The translations under genes were made by a program, and so were the position numbers. A stretch of DNA of 64,000 bases from Ruminococcaceae bacterium KH2T8 (GTDB lineage: Bacteria; Bacillota; Clostridia; Saccharofermentanales; Saccharofermentanaceae): contig FOIY01000001.1 of NCBI GenBank assembly GCA_900111435.1, forward strand, positions 744,001 to 808,000, in the 5' to 3' direction. Position 1 is the stretch's first letter. Every line of letters starts with the position of its first letter. The notes beneath the pieces were generated by a model. It ran no database searches. It worked only from the letters and a program-made list of their open reading frames with translations, and was not told where the DNA came from. Below, in pieces: positions 19,570 to 27,921 of the stretch.

Positions 19570-19592
19570 AAAAACCGCGGCTGATACCGCGG
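19570..19592 (-). terminator. attenuator terminator in the ABC-F leader
   Basis: Two CCGCGG copies separated by TATCAG form a 6-bp GC-only stem followed by TTTTTG, upstream of the ABC-F start. Outside it, TGCGGAGA (plus 19633-19640) is an exact complement of TCTCCGCA (plus 19559-19566). The latter can alternatively pair as CTCCG with the CGGAG of the ABC-F ribosome site (19541-19545). The leader therefore combines a transcription terminator with a possible ribosome-site switch. Confidence 0.8.
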
Positions 19593-19654
19593 CAGAAAGC
19601 ACATTACATATAAAAAAGAACACAGCAAAAACTCTCCGCACGACTATATATAGA

Positions 19655-19675
19655 TCAGCAGACAGTCTTCTTCAT
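19655..19675 (-). CDS. leader peptide MKKTVC of the ABC-F attenuator
   Basis: ATG, AAG, AAG, ACT, GTC, TGC, then TGA. It is preceded by an excellent AAGGAGG ribosome site with 7-nt spacing. It lies about 30 nt downstream of the -10 box and before the terminator. Very short leader ORFs of this kind are typical of antibiotic-inducible ABC-F and erm genes, where drug-stalled ribosomes change leader folding. The function is inferred from position and ribosome site. Confidence 0.75.
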   Translation of the reverse strand: MKKTVC

Positions 19676-19705
19676 CGGTGTTCCTCCTTGTTTTTATCTA
19701 TTCGA

Positions 19706-19734
19706 ATGATACAACACGTATCCGTGCGGGTCAA
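19706..19734 (-). promoter_or_regulatory. promoter of the ABC-F gene
   Basis: TTGACC (19729-19734) and TATCAT (19706-19711) are separated by 17 bp. The -35 box overlaps the TGA stop codon of the upstream thioesterase gene. Confidence 0.7.
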
Positions 19735-20120
19735 CTGGTCCTGTAACCCACCATGGTAGCAGTAGCGATAAGCCTCTCGTTCTCATCGGTAACTCTCACC
19801 AGGAAATTACAGATCGTCCTGCCGTTCTTTATGACCTCGGTCTCGGCGTAGAGATACTTGCCCTTGGCGGGGCCGTTAAACACGATGCTCGAGTTAAGAG
19901 TTATGGATTCCGAAGGTCCGCAGTTAGCGGCAAGCGCGAAAGTAAAATCAGCGAGCGTATAGATACATCCGCCCATGACCACATTATTTCCGTTAAGATG
20001 CTTATCTTCTACAACGATCCTGGTCTTCGCATATTCATCGCGCACTTCCAGGATCTCGATCCCGGTAAGCGCGGCATATCTGTCGTTAGCGAAATACTCC
20101 CTGATCTGCTCGGGTGTCAC
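19731..20120 (-). CDS. PaaI-like hotdog thioesterase
   Basis: 129 aa, the usual size of a single hotdog domain. Seen: LNGNNVVMGGCIYTLADFTFALAAN, the long central helix with the HG-like region (here MGGCIYTLAD), then SITLNSSIVFNGPAKG and the strand TICNFLVRVTDE. Family members hydrolyse aryl- or acyl-CoA thioesters; the substrate is unknown. Its start overlaps the end of the preceding membrane protein gene by 4 bp, so they form an operon. Its stop codon lies inside the ABC-F promoter. Confidence 0.85.
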   Translation of the reverse strand: MTPEQIREYFANDRYAALTGIEILEVRDEYAKTRIVVEDKHLNGNNVVMGGCIYTLADFTFALAANCGPSESITLNSSIVFNGPAKGKYLYAETEVIKNGRTICNFLVRVTDENERLIATATMVGYRTS

Positions 20121-20725
20121 TTCTTGTCTCCTTTATTGCCCTTGGAAGACTTTGTTTCATTCTTACCCTTAGGCTCATAAAGCGCCGTATTATCGGTTAT
20201 CAGCGATGCATATCCAAGCTTATCCTTATTTGACAGGATCTTCTCCTTATACTCAATGCCCGTACCGATGATCGGTGCTCCTTCCTCCTGAGGGAGGAAA
20301 CAGATGGAATGCTTATTTATTACGATACAAGCCAGATCCTTCTTCTTGATCTCAACAGCGCCGTCTTTATATTCATACTTAACGGAACTGTCGTCGATAC
20401 TAAGTGTCTGCGGTTCGATGACGCTTGCGAACTCGGTGATCCTCATGCTGAAAGACAGGAGCATCGAAAGCCCGAACACAAGACCTACAAGACTGATCAC
20501 TCCGCCCGCGGCGCCGATATACTTAACGGGGCCGACGCCGACAAAGAAAATAGCAGCAAAGAATGCCGTCAGGATAATAGCGACATAGATATACTTGTGA
20601 AGTACGGAAATTATACCCTTTACCTTCTCGGCAGGGTTCTTCCTGATCTTATTTGCGAAGAGGGAAACGTTCAAGAACTCGTTAAAGTACTGCTTATCCC
20701 TTACCTTACTATATTCCAATACCAT
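20117..20725 (-). CDS. membrane protein with two N-terminal membrane segments and a cytoplasmic domain
   Basis: 202 aa. Two close hydrophobic segments at about 48-98 are followed by a soluble domain that is predicted beta-rich (SVKYEYKDGAVEIKKKDLACIVINKHSICFLPQ), with a Lys/Ser/Gly-rich tail. The layout resembles YcxB-like or PH-like membrane proteins, but this is only a shape match. An AGGT ribosome site lies upstream. It is the first gene of a two-gene operon with the thioesterase. Confidence 0.6.
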   Translation of the reverse strand: MVLEYSKVRDKQYFNEFLNVSLFANKIRKNPAEKVKGIISVLHKYIYVAIILTAFFAAIFFVGVGPVKYIGAAGGVISLVGLVFGLSMLLSFSMRITEFASVIEPQTLSIDDSSVKYEYKDGAVEIKKKDLACIVINKHSICFLPQEEGAPIIGTGIEYKEKILSNKDKLGYASLITDNTALYEPKGKNETKSSKGNKGDKK

Positions 20726-20838
20726 TATCGTAACCTCACCTTAACCTAACCTTCCAATTGTATATTTATAATACGACAGGCATATTTTTTCAATCCGCCG
20801 CGCAAAATATCAGATTAACTTGAGCGATAGGGGAGCTA

Positions 20839-21480
20839 TTATCTGCAAGGCATGGTAAAAAAGAGGTTAAGAGATATTACAAGAAAAAGGACTGTAGACC
20901 AACAGGCAATAAAATAGATCTTGCCTTTCGACATTAACCGATACAGCAATATCCCAAAGAAAAGCAACGGAATACCTACAACAAGCCCCCGACGAAGATC
21001 GCCTCCAACATCAGGATACATAAACCACAACAAGAGGTGAAAACAATACTCACGATAAGCTTCAAGTCCAGCCGCCTTTTTACTCTCATAATCTGCTTCC
21101 AGCTTGTTCTCGAATTCTTCGGTTATGTCTTCGAATTTACCTGCAGGAATCATCCCTCCGAATTGATAAGGACAGGACCAAAGCCCGGTTGCATTTCCGT
21201 CTTCATCAAACTCTTGAGCTCATAATTCATGCCCACTCTCATACGAACGCTCTTCTACCGGTTCAGCATTTGAGTCAGGAATATTTGCAAAAAGATCAAA
21301 TGTCACTTCCAAAGTAATAGCTTCCTTGAGCCTAATCCTGTGTTCTCGCTCCATCCGACCTTTCGCAGGATAGAAGTGCATTTCGTTTACGATCACATGA
21401 GGAGCTCCGCAATAAAACCCGGCAATTGCCACCAATGCTATCAATGCTATGCTCATGCTCTTCAACACCTTATCTTTCAT
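20839..21480 (-). pseudogene. tandem paralogue interrupted by one in-frame TGA
   Basis: A 213-codon reading frame matches the intact neighbour (21507-22142) over its full length, but has TGA at 21220-21222. There the paralogue has TGG (Trp, in DELWAEAFDEDG). The two halves are in the same frame (87 codons and 126 codons), so no frameshift is involved. Shared segments include AGFYCGAPHVI, GRMEREHRIRL and FEDITEE. A GGAGA ribosome site is retained. A single nonsense change has split a small one-pass-plus-C-terminal-membrane protein. TGA is a normal stop elsewhere in the window, so decoding as Trp is unlikely. Confidence 0.8.
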
Positions 21481-21506
21481 AACAAACTCTCCTGTTCAAC
21501 GGATTT

Positions 21507-22142
21507 TCACCGGCAGGGATATATGCTTGTATAATGCACAAATATCAAAAGATTAAGAAGGATTGACCAACAGGTTATAAATGCCGCCTTCTTGTTCAAC
21601 AGTATTCGATAAAGAATGAGACCAATAACAAGGAAGACCCCGCCTATAGCAAGCCCATGCAGAGCACCTCCATTGGTGTCAGAAAACAAAAAGTATACCG
21701 GCCACATCTTAAGGTGGGAACGATACTTTTGAAAAGCTTCCAGTCCGGCTTCCTTCTGGCTCTCATAATCAGCTTCCAGCTTACTCTCGTATTCTTCGGT
21801 TATGTCTTCAAATTCATCTGCAGGAATCATTCCTCCGAGTTCACACGGAGCGCAATAAAGCCCAACTGCATTTCCGTCTTCATCGAACGCTTCAGCCCAC
21901 AATTCATCTCCGCTTTCAAACGCATACTCATCTTCCGGCTCATAATCTGGAAAAGCTTCGAGCCAATCACTTGTCACTTCCAAAGTGATAGCTTCATTAA
22001 GCCTGATTCTGTGTTCTCGTTCCATCCGACCTTTCCCATGATAAAAGTGATTCTCACCCTCAATTACATGAGGAGCTCCGAAATAAAACCCGGCAATTGC
22101 CACTAACACGATCAAAACAATGCTTAACGTTTTATCTTTCAT
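21507..22142 (-). CDS. small membrane protein of unknown function, intact copy of a tandem pair
   Basis: 211 aa from the ATG after GAGGG. A signal-anchor segment at the N-terminus (LSIVLIVLVAIAGFYFGAP) is followed by an external acidic domain (GRMEREHRIRLNEAITLEVTSDW; DEDGNAVGLYCAPCELGGM). Two C-terminal hydrophobic segments follow. I do not recognise the family. The first Met of the longer frame, 25 codons upstream, lacks a site. The gene next to it is a decayed duplicate, so the pair arose by tandem duplication. Confidence 0.65.
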   Translation of the reverse strand: MKDKTLSIVLIVLVAIAGFYFGAPHVIEGENHFYHGKGRMEREHRIRLNEAITLEVTSDWLEAFPDYEPEDEYAFESGDELWAEAFDEDGNAVGLYCAPCELGGMIPADEFEDITEEYESKLEADYESQKEAGLEAFQKYRSHLKMWPVYFLFSDTNGGALHGLAIGGVFLVIGLILYRILLNKKAAFITCWSILLNLLIFVHYTSIYPCR

Positions 22143-22236
22143 AGCAAACCCTCTAATTCCCCTCAATATTCCAGCATGTAATTGTCGGTAATTATAATAC
22201 CACTGTGTAGCTAACATTTATCGTAACAGCATTTGA

Positions 22237-23730
22237 TCAACTCTGCTCACCCTTTGCCTTTGAAAGCGCCTTGTAATACAGATCCTTATCCCTATCACTC
22301 CAGAGGTTAGGACTGATCTTAATGTAATTCTTGTAATCCCGACCATCAGACTTATCCCAATTCTTCACGATAAGATCAGCCATCTGATCACAAGTCATGT
22401 ACTCATAATTCGAGGACCAACCGTGGTTGCCAAAGTGAATTATCGGAATACCTTCCGTCATGTATACGGAGACATATCTTCCCGGGTCAGTCGGTGATTT
22501 ATAGAACGCATCGAAGAACTCAAGAACATCCCTATAAGTAAGAAGTCCCATTAGTTCCACTACCAGCTCGGATGAAGGAGCTTCCTTCCGCGACACCTCA
22601 AGATACGGCTTCTGCCTGCCGTCATCTACAGTTCGAACTTCAAATCCGATCTTTTCCAGCATTGAAGCCAGTTCTTCCATATTAGCGTGCATCTTTTTCT
22701 CAGAAGATCTAACCTCTTGGGGCTCACTCTTCTTAAAACCTTCGAGCTTCTCTTCGTATGTCTCCAGCCAGTCTCTGTTATATTCCAGTTTAAACCTGCT
22801 GTAAAAAGGCTCCTTCTCCATATAGTGCTTCACGAGCTTCCACAAGACTTCAGCTGCTGCCATACGGTCCTCGTATACAGAAGTTGCCTCATCTGCCATG
22901 AAGCCCGATATAAATGCTCTCTTCTTCCTGCCAAGATAACGGATAGATATTATGACGCCCGCCAGCATTCCGTGGCCTAAGATCATCATGAATATCGCCG
23001 CAGCTACGGGAGAGACTGAATCCTTAGGCTTATCCTGAACAACGGATACGATTATCCCCACACCCATAACCATCGAAAAGATATAGAACAGGATGCCGCA
23101 TATCCAGAAAGGAAGCCATCCGCGCTTTGCATTGGACATACGGGCAAGCTCGTGAAGATTGGGATCGTAGTCCGGATCGGCACTGCACTTTACCTTCTTT
23201 GCGGCCTTTAGTTCTCCTTTAAGAGCACGTTTCTTTGCACGTGAAAAGTCTGCAAGAAGAAAGATTCCTATGCTAAGAGGCCAAAATGCCAAGATGAAAG
23301 CCGCATCGTAAAATACATCCGCGCGGACATATACACCCGTCACCCAGTCTTTCTTTGCTGCATAAGCATCGGAAGGATCATCGGGATCGTAATAGACGCG
23401 AAGCTTATCTCCCTTATGGATAAACTCATAAGGTCCGTCATCGTCATACCACGTTAAGCTCATATTTGAGCCTTTGGGATAATACTCAACACTCAGGGAA
23501 TTACGGTGTCGCGTTTTACTTCCAATATGCTCAGAATAGACCTGATCACCGACAACAAGACCTTGTACATGAGGGTATTCTTCAAGCTTACTGTTGCGAT
23601 GGTATCTGCAGCCGATATTGATTCCTACGATAAGGACTGCGATGAGCAGAAATACCGCGGCAAGCAGCCTCTGGTCCTTAAATCCCAGGGAATCCATCAA
23701 CTCTTTCTGTTTAGGCGTAAGCTTTGCCAT
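22237..23730 (-). CDS. DUF3592-like membrane protein with C-terminal soluble domain
   Basis: 497 aa. One N-terminal membrane segment is followed by a DUF3592-type extracellular domain: LSVEYYPKGSNMSL, then KGDKLRVYYDPDDPSDAY. Three more membrane segments lie at about 135-265. The C-terminal 170 residues are cytoplasmic, predicted mixed alpha-beta (ELASMLEKIGFEVRTVDDG, DVLEFFDAFY). I recognise no enzyme motif. It is the last chromosomal gene before the mobile element. Confidence 0.65.
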   Translation of the reverse strand: MAKLTPKQKELMDSLGFKDQRLLAAVFLLIAVLIVGINIGCRYHRNSKLEEYPHVQGLVVGDQVYSEHIGSKTRHRNSLSVEYYPKGSNMSLTWYDDDGPYEFIHKGDKLRVYYDPDDPSDAYAAKKDWVTGVYVRADVFYDAAFILAFWPLSIGIFLLADFSRAKKRALKGELKAAKKVKCSADPDYDPNLHELARMSNAKRGWLPFWICGILFYIFSMVMGVGIIVSVVQDKPKDSVSPVAAAIFMMILGHGMLAGVIISIRYLGRKKRAFISGFMADEATSVYEDRMAAAEVLWKLVKHYMEKEPFYSRFKLEYNRDWLETYEEKLEGFKKSEPQEVRSSEKKMHANMEELASMLEKIGFEVRTVDDGRQKPYLEVSRKEAPSSELVVELMGLLTYRDVLEFFDAFYKSPTDPGRYVSVYMTEGIPIIHFGNHGWSSNYEYMTCDQMADLIVKNWDKSDGRDYKNYIKISPNLWSDRDKDLYYKALSKAKGEQS

Positions 23731-23776
23731 ATTCTATAACCCTCTCGCCTATGATTATACAAGAGAATATACGCAA

Positions 23777-23863
23777 AACAAAAACCCCGAAACCGTTATG
23801 GTATCGGGGTTTTTATGTGGAGCCGATTGCGAGACTCGAACTCGCGACCTGCTGATTACAAAT
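23777..23863. repeat. left attachment repeat (87 bp)
   Basis: Identical base for base to 31289-31375. It contains the tRNA-Thr 3' half from the anticodon loop to CCA, plus the downstream hairpin terminator. After position 23863 the tRNA sequence stops matching, showing that this copy is only a partial tRNA. Confidence 0.95.
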
Positions 23864-23976
23864 GGAACTATCGAAATTCCACAACTTGTCACCATCTCTC
23901 AAAACCACTGCAATTACAGCGTTTCAAAGAACTCATACTTCCATAACATTTTGCCTTTTTCCATATATTTCCGAAA

Positions 23977-24000
23977 AACGTTAACCAAACGTTAACCAAA
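23977..24000. repeat. left arm-type integrase site, tandem repeat
   Basis: Two tandem copies of ACGTTAACCAA with one extra A between them form a 24-bp unit. The same 24 bp in the same orientation occur at 31225-31248 near the other end. Position and tandem form match arm-type sites bound by the N-terminal domain of Tn916-like integrases. Confidence 0.75.
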
Positions 24001-24041
24001 CCCAAGAGAAAGAAGCTGAAAATTGCAGTACTAAAAATCAA

Positions 24042-25226
24042 TCAATCCTTTTTTCGCCCCTTGAAAACACTACTTAGATTATTGATAGCACGCGTTTTTG
24101 CTTCATCCTGAGCATTAGCATATACATTCATGACCAAAGCCGGAGAGCTGTGTCCAAGAAGAGCTGCCGTTGTCCTTGCATCAGTACCGTTCGCAATCAA
24201 TACGCTGGCGAAAGTATGCCTTAATCCGTGTACTGTAACTCTTGGAACCTCACACCACTCCAAGAACTTAGTAAGCCACTTACGGAGGGTGCTGTCATAT
24301 ACAGGTCGTCCTTCCCATGTTGTGAAGAGTCTTGCCTCATCTCCTGGCTTGCCTTCATAACACTCCCCGAGATCGGCAATCTTTTCCTGTTGCCATACTC
24401 TGTATCTATAGAGCTCTTTGATAAGATCGTCTGCTATTGGGATGTTACGAACCGAAGTCTTACTCTTGGGTGTAGATTCGATCATTCCCTTTCCGGGGAT
24501 ATATTGAGAAGTCCTTCTGATTGATATAAGTCGTTCCTCAAAATCAATATCTCTCCATTCAAGTCCTGCTGCCTCTGCTTCTCTGATACCTGTACTTAAG
24601 ACAAGCATGATAAACATACGCGCCCTTTCATCAGTATATTGAGGTAGTTTTTCAATGATTTTCTGAACATCAGACTCTTGCAACGCCTCAACATCAGGCT
24701 GTGAATCTGCCGGGGACTTGACTCGCTTACAAGGATTCTCGTCAATGATTTCCCATTCATACGCCTTTCCCAAGATAGCAGACAGCGTTCTAAACCAACT
24801 TCCTGTACTGTTACGAGATAATTCCTTATCTTGACCATCATTGCGTTCCAGACTCGCTAACCACCCACGAACATCCAAAGGAGTTATATTCTTAACCAGC
24901 ATATTCCCAAAATAAGGTATAAGTCTTTTCTCAATAACAGTTCGATATCCGCTAGCCGTCTTGGGCTTGAGTGTTTCCAGATGATTCTTATAATAAAGAT
25001 CATAGCAAAATGATTTAAATGTCATTTTGTTATAGTGAGCGGAAGCACCGCCTTTGATCCTTCGTTTATATTTTTCGGCGAATTCCAGAACGGCTTTTTC
25101 TTCTTGCTTTGCGGTTAATCCTTCAGGTGGACTAAATGTAGTAGTGCGTACAATCTGCTTACCATTCTCGTCACGTCCGCAACTAACGGTAATCCTGTAA
25201 CTTGGGCCTCGCTTCTGTATATGCAT
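24042..25226 (-). CDS. int: tyrosine recombinase/integrase of the element
   Basis: 394 aa from the ATG after GGGAGG. The N-terminal arm-binding domain (MHIQKRGPSYRITVSCG) resembles the Tn916-type AP2-like fold. A SAM-like core-binding domain follows (MTFKSFCYDLYYKNHLETLK). The catalytic domain has Arg in STGIREAEAAGLEW, HGLRHTFAS for the His-x-x-Arg box, LGHSSPALVMNVY with the second His region and the nucleophile Tyr in VYANAQ. It catalyses integration into and excision from the tRNA-Thr site. It is transcribed toward the left end. Confidence 0.93.
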   Translation of the reverse strand: MHIQKRGPSYRITVSCGRDENGKQIVRTTTFSPPEGLTAKQEEKAVLEFAEKYKRRIKGGASAHYNKMTFKSFCYDLYYKNHLETLKPKTASGYRTVIEKRLIPYFGNMLVKNITPLDVRGWLASLERNDGQDKELSRNSTGSWFRTLSAILGKAYEWEIIDENPCKRVKSPADSQPDVEALQESDVQKIIEKLPQYTDERARMFIMLVLSTGIREAEAAGLEWRDIDFEERLISIRRTSQYIPGKGMIESTPKSKTSVRNIPIADDLIKELYRYRVWQQEKIADLGECYEGKPGDEARLFTTWEGRPVYDSTLRKWLTKFLEWCEVPRVTVHGLRHTFASVLIANGTDARTTAALLGHSSPALVMNVYANAQDEAKTRAINNLSSVFKGRKKD

Positions 25227-25338
25227 AGAATCCTCCCACCTTCCAATATTCACATCTATTTCCACTCTAAATTATAACTCGAATACTGTCCCATTAATCT
25301 CCCTCTTTGTCATTTCGTTCCATGGTTCCAAACAAATT

Positions 25339-25368
25339 AAAGCCCATCACAACTGCGTGATAGGCTTT
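25339..25368. terminator. hairpin between int and the zinc-ribbon remnant
   Basis: AAAGCC-C-ATCAC pairs with GTGAT-A-GGCTTT around a short loop, with T-rich flanks. On the minus strand it would end transcripts from the cargo gene before the integrase gene. Confidence 0.55.
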
Positions 25369-25392
25369 TCATCCTGTAATTTGCAAACACAA

Positions 25393-25750
25393 TCAATCCA
25401 GATACTTCCAGTGATATCCGAGCGCAACCTCTCTTTCACTACGGCAAGCGGCTGAAATGTTTGAATACTTCTTCCCATAATATTCATTTGCCGCTTTAAC
25501 TGACTCAAACACTTGTCCAGTATCAAGTTGTTTTTGTCTTCCGCAAACAGGACATCCACTCCCTCGATTTCGATTATTAGGTGTCGCCTGGTATCCTGCA
25601 TGACCACGGGGACACGTCCACCAAAAACGCCGATTGACATTTGCTGCAATATCCCATGGAAGTATACCGCAGCTTTTATCAAACCTATTGAAAACAAAGG
25701 CTTTACAGTAACCAACACGTAATTCTGTACACGAGTTGTACAAGCTGAAA
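25393..25750 (-). pseudogene. zinc-ribbon plus NUMOD-like protein, 5' end lost
   Basis: The frame encodes a DUF4379-like treble-clef motif (ILPWDIAANVNRRFWWTCP, GHAGYQ, GSGCPVCG) and then a NUMOD1-like helix motif (VFESVKAANEYYG, ISAACRSER, GYHWKYLD). Such pairs occur in homing-type nuclease accessory proteins. No start codon with a ribosome site exists before the domain, and the open frame runs back into the 3' end of the cargo gene. I read it as the 3' remnant of a longer gene joined there by recombination. Confidence 0.55.
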
Positions 25751-25805
25751 GTTAGTCCAGAGTGATAACTGCCGTTCAGAGCCTGACGGGATCGTGTTTT
25801 CTGTT

Positions 25806-27305
25806 TTAGACGAGAGGTATCGTCGAGATATCGGTATCCGTCACGCACACGAGATATGTATCGGATACTATAATGTACATCGACTTATCCCCTTCTGCCG
25901 TTGCTATCAGTTCCGGAGAACTTAAATCAGGCTCACAGCGGTAGATCTCATACGAGTCCTCACCTTCAACAACATAATATACAAGATCGTTATATACGTT
26001 ATATGTAACCACATCATTCACATAAGAGCAGTCTAAATAATCAATACGACGGTATATCTTGTCCGAACTCACCAACGTAGGCGTGTCATATATCCCTTCA
26101 TAAAGATCAACGATGTAGTCTCCTGCGTGTACACACTCGGTATATGTTCGGTCGCCGCGGATAAATACGTTGTAAAAAGTTGTATATCGACCGTGATGAG
26201 GAGGCAGATCATAATACCAAGCATATTCTTCAATTGTATCCATGTCGATATCGCCGTCTGCGATGTCAACAAAGTACATGCCTCTGTAATAACAGCCGTT
26301 GACTTCTTTTATGGGTTCAAAGCAAAGCTTGTTACCGATTACTCCCATAAAACAATGACCGTGGATGCAACCTCCAAACAGATCGGATATATGTTCGTGT
26401 ATCTCTCCTGTCACCGTATTAAGGCAGCAGACATAATGCGCTTCGTCTTTCATCTTTGTGTAAAAGACAAGATCGCCACTTGCTACGACCATAGTACGGC
26501 TGATGTCTCCATCCTGATCAATTATCTCGGTTGACCCGTTTTTGTCGACCTTTATAAGCTGATAGGAGTCGTCAGATCTTACCACACAGTAGACCGTATC
26601 ATTGATCACTGCCGCGCCATTTTCGGAATTGATCAGATCATTGTCGCCCTCAGTGTTAACAGCAGGCCTGTCATTCAGATAGTTGGTATATCCCTTGATC
26701 TCAAACAAAGACTTAACCGGATAGATAACGGCAAAGAGCAATATCGGTACAGCGATAAAGACCGGGATCAGATAACTCTTCTTAACACCTGCCTTGGAAG
26801 ATCTTATCTTCTTGATCCTGGTTATCAGAACGTAACTTTGGTGTACAAATGAAAGAACAAAAAAGATAAGTCCCAGCCTGGTAGGTATATCTTTATATCT
26901 AAAGATCGCAACACCCCAAAGATGCAGTAAAGCCGCCAGTGTAAAAACAGCTGATACTATCTGCAGATACCTTGATTCATTGCCGGAAGTCTTCCTAAAG
27001 GAATACATGATACTGATGATGTTAAGGATGATCACAACGATCAAAACAACAAACAACATCTGCGAATAAGAATGCAGATTAGATATATATCGTTCGCTTG
27101 TTCCATCCAAAAACGAAAACAAACGAGATGCCTTGAACCCTGCTTTGACTATATAGTAGCCGAAAGTTCTGGCATTTTCTTTGTCTGCCGCCGCTACTAC
27201 AAGTCCAAACAGGCTGAGCGCTATCGTCCAATATTGTACCCACCCGGGATCCAACTCACCTTCGGTATATATCTCCTCCGGCTTGATCTCTTGTTCTTTA
27301 GACAT
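25806..27305 (-). CDS. membrane protein with C-terminal beta-propeller-like domain (element cargo)
   Basis: 499 aa. Five or so membrane segments lie in the first 230 residues (WTIALSLFGLVVAAA; MLFVVLIVVIILNIISIMY; LIPVFIAVPILLFAVIYPV). The outer C-terminal part, about 270 residues, has repeating short strands (NGAAVINDTVYCVV; ASGDLVFYTKM; VTYNVYNDLVYYVVEG) like DUF5050/WD-type propellers. The start is the ATG after AGGAAAG; the longer frame adds 13 residues without a site. I recognise no enzyme. It is the only long cargo gene of the element, and its role is unknown. Confidence 0.6.
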   Translation of the reverse strand: MSKEQEIKPEEIYTEGELDPGWVQYWTIALSLFGLVVAAADKENARTFGYYIVKAGFKASRLFSFLDGTSERYISNLHSYSQMLFVVLIVVIILNIISIMYSFRKTSGNESRYLQIVSAVFTLAALLHLWGVAIFRYKDIPTRLGLIFFVLSFVHQSYVLITRIKKIRSSKAGVKKSYLIPVFIAVPILLFAVIYPVKSLFEIKGYTNYLNDRPAVNTEGDNDLINSENGAAVINDTVYCVVRSDDSYQLIKVDKNGSTEIIDQDGDISRTMVVASGDLVFYTKMKDEAHYVCCLNTVTGEIHEHISDLFGGCIHGHCFMGVIGNKLCFEPIKEVNGCYYRGMYFVDIADGDIDMDTIEEYAWYYDLPPHHGRYTTFYNVFIRGDRTYTECVHAGDYIVDLYEGIYDTPTLVSSDKIYRRIDYLDCSYVNDVVTYNVYNDLVYYVVEGEDSYEIYRCEPDLSSPELIATAEGDKSMYIIVSDTYLVCVTDTDISTIPLV

Positions 27306-27412
27306 AACTTTCCTACCCCCTGTTCGTCTTTTCCTAACGGACATTACACATTATACAACATAGTATGTATGAACCTTATAATTTCCATTTTTCTTACCAA
27401 TACAAGTGAAGG

Positions 27413-27647
27413 GGGGTATAAAAATGCCACTTTTCTTTGACTGGGATGTGAGGGGGTTAACCACTTGAAATATCAAGAAAGAATTAGGGGCCATTTTAGA
27501 AAAATACGTCCCCATTATCTAGTAGAGGGGTATAAAATCGCCACTTTTAGTTGACGTAGATATAGGAGGTATTTGTAAACAATTTGCGGCAATTGCCGTA
27601 AGGGGTAGTAAAAACCGTCAATTTCTTTGACTGAGATTTAGAGGGGT
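27413..27647. repeat. three imperfect direct repeats (iteron-like)
   Basis: Copies at 27413-27457, 27527-27570 and 27602-27647 share the plan GGGGTA-TAAAA, then C-G-CA-TTTT, TTGAC, GAT and GGGG. Spacing is 114 bp and then about 75 bp. They lie upstream of the RepA-like ATPase gene, so binding by a replication initiator or repressor is likely. Confidence 0.6.
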
Positions 27648-27685
27648 CATCTCGTCCCTCGTGAACATTGACAACTGAATAGCAA

Positions 27686-27881
27686 GTCCTTCTCTTACAA
27701 GGACACCACTGACATAGTCACAGGCTGAGCGTTGAAGCGATTACGAGAGTCGTGAGCCGTCACACCCCATGAGTGCAGTGGAAGATCAGTAGATCTGGGA
27801 GAAGGAGATCCGAGGAAATCCTAATAGGAAGACCTCAACCCCGGGAGTGGACGATAAATACGGGGATGCGCCGTTAACGCT
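27686..27881 (+). ncRNA. possible structured RNA or folded origin upstream of the ATPase gene
   Basis: Short perfect stems are dense here: GTCCTT/AAGGAC (27686-27704), CGATT/AGTCG (27738-27752, one G-T pair), GATCT/AGATC (27792-27810), CCCCG/CGGGG (27839-27865), and an outer AGCGTT (27728-27733) with AACGCT (27876-27881). GGCT/AGCC (27723-27758) would cross the outer stem. No ORF with a ribosome site covers it. I recognise no Rfam family. It could be a regulatory RNA for copy control or a single-strand origin. Confidence 0.45.
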
Positions 27882-27921
27882 GAGAAAAGCACTACTAATT
27901 TACTATGAAAGGATTTGATAA

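Larger units (their letters stand above)
23731..24041. other. left boundary of the mobile element, no gene
   Basis: This 311-bp stretch holds the displaced copy of the tRNA-Thr 3' half with its terminator, then about 110 bp of element DNA without an ORF of note, the tandem arm-type repeats, and the 3' flank of the integrase gene. Confidence 0.8.

Noticed and set aside
21220-21222. TGA decoded as Trp
   Set aside because: TGA is the normal stop of leuS, ligA neighbours and others here, so a recoded genome is not supported.
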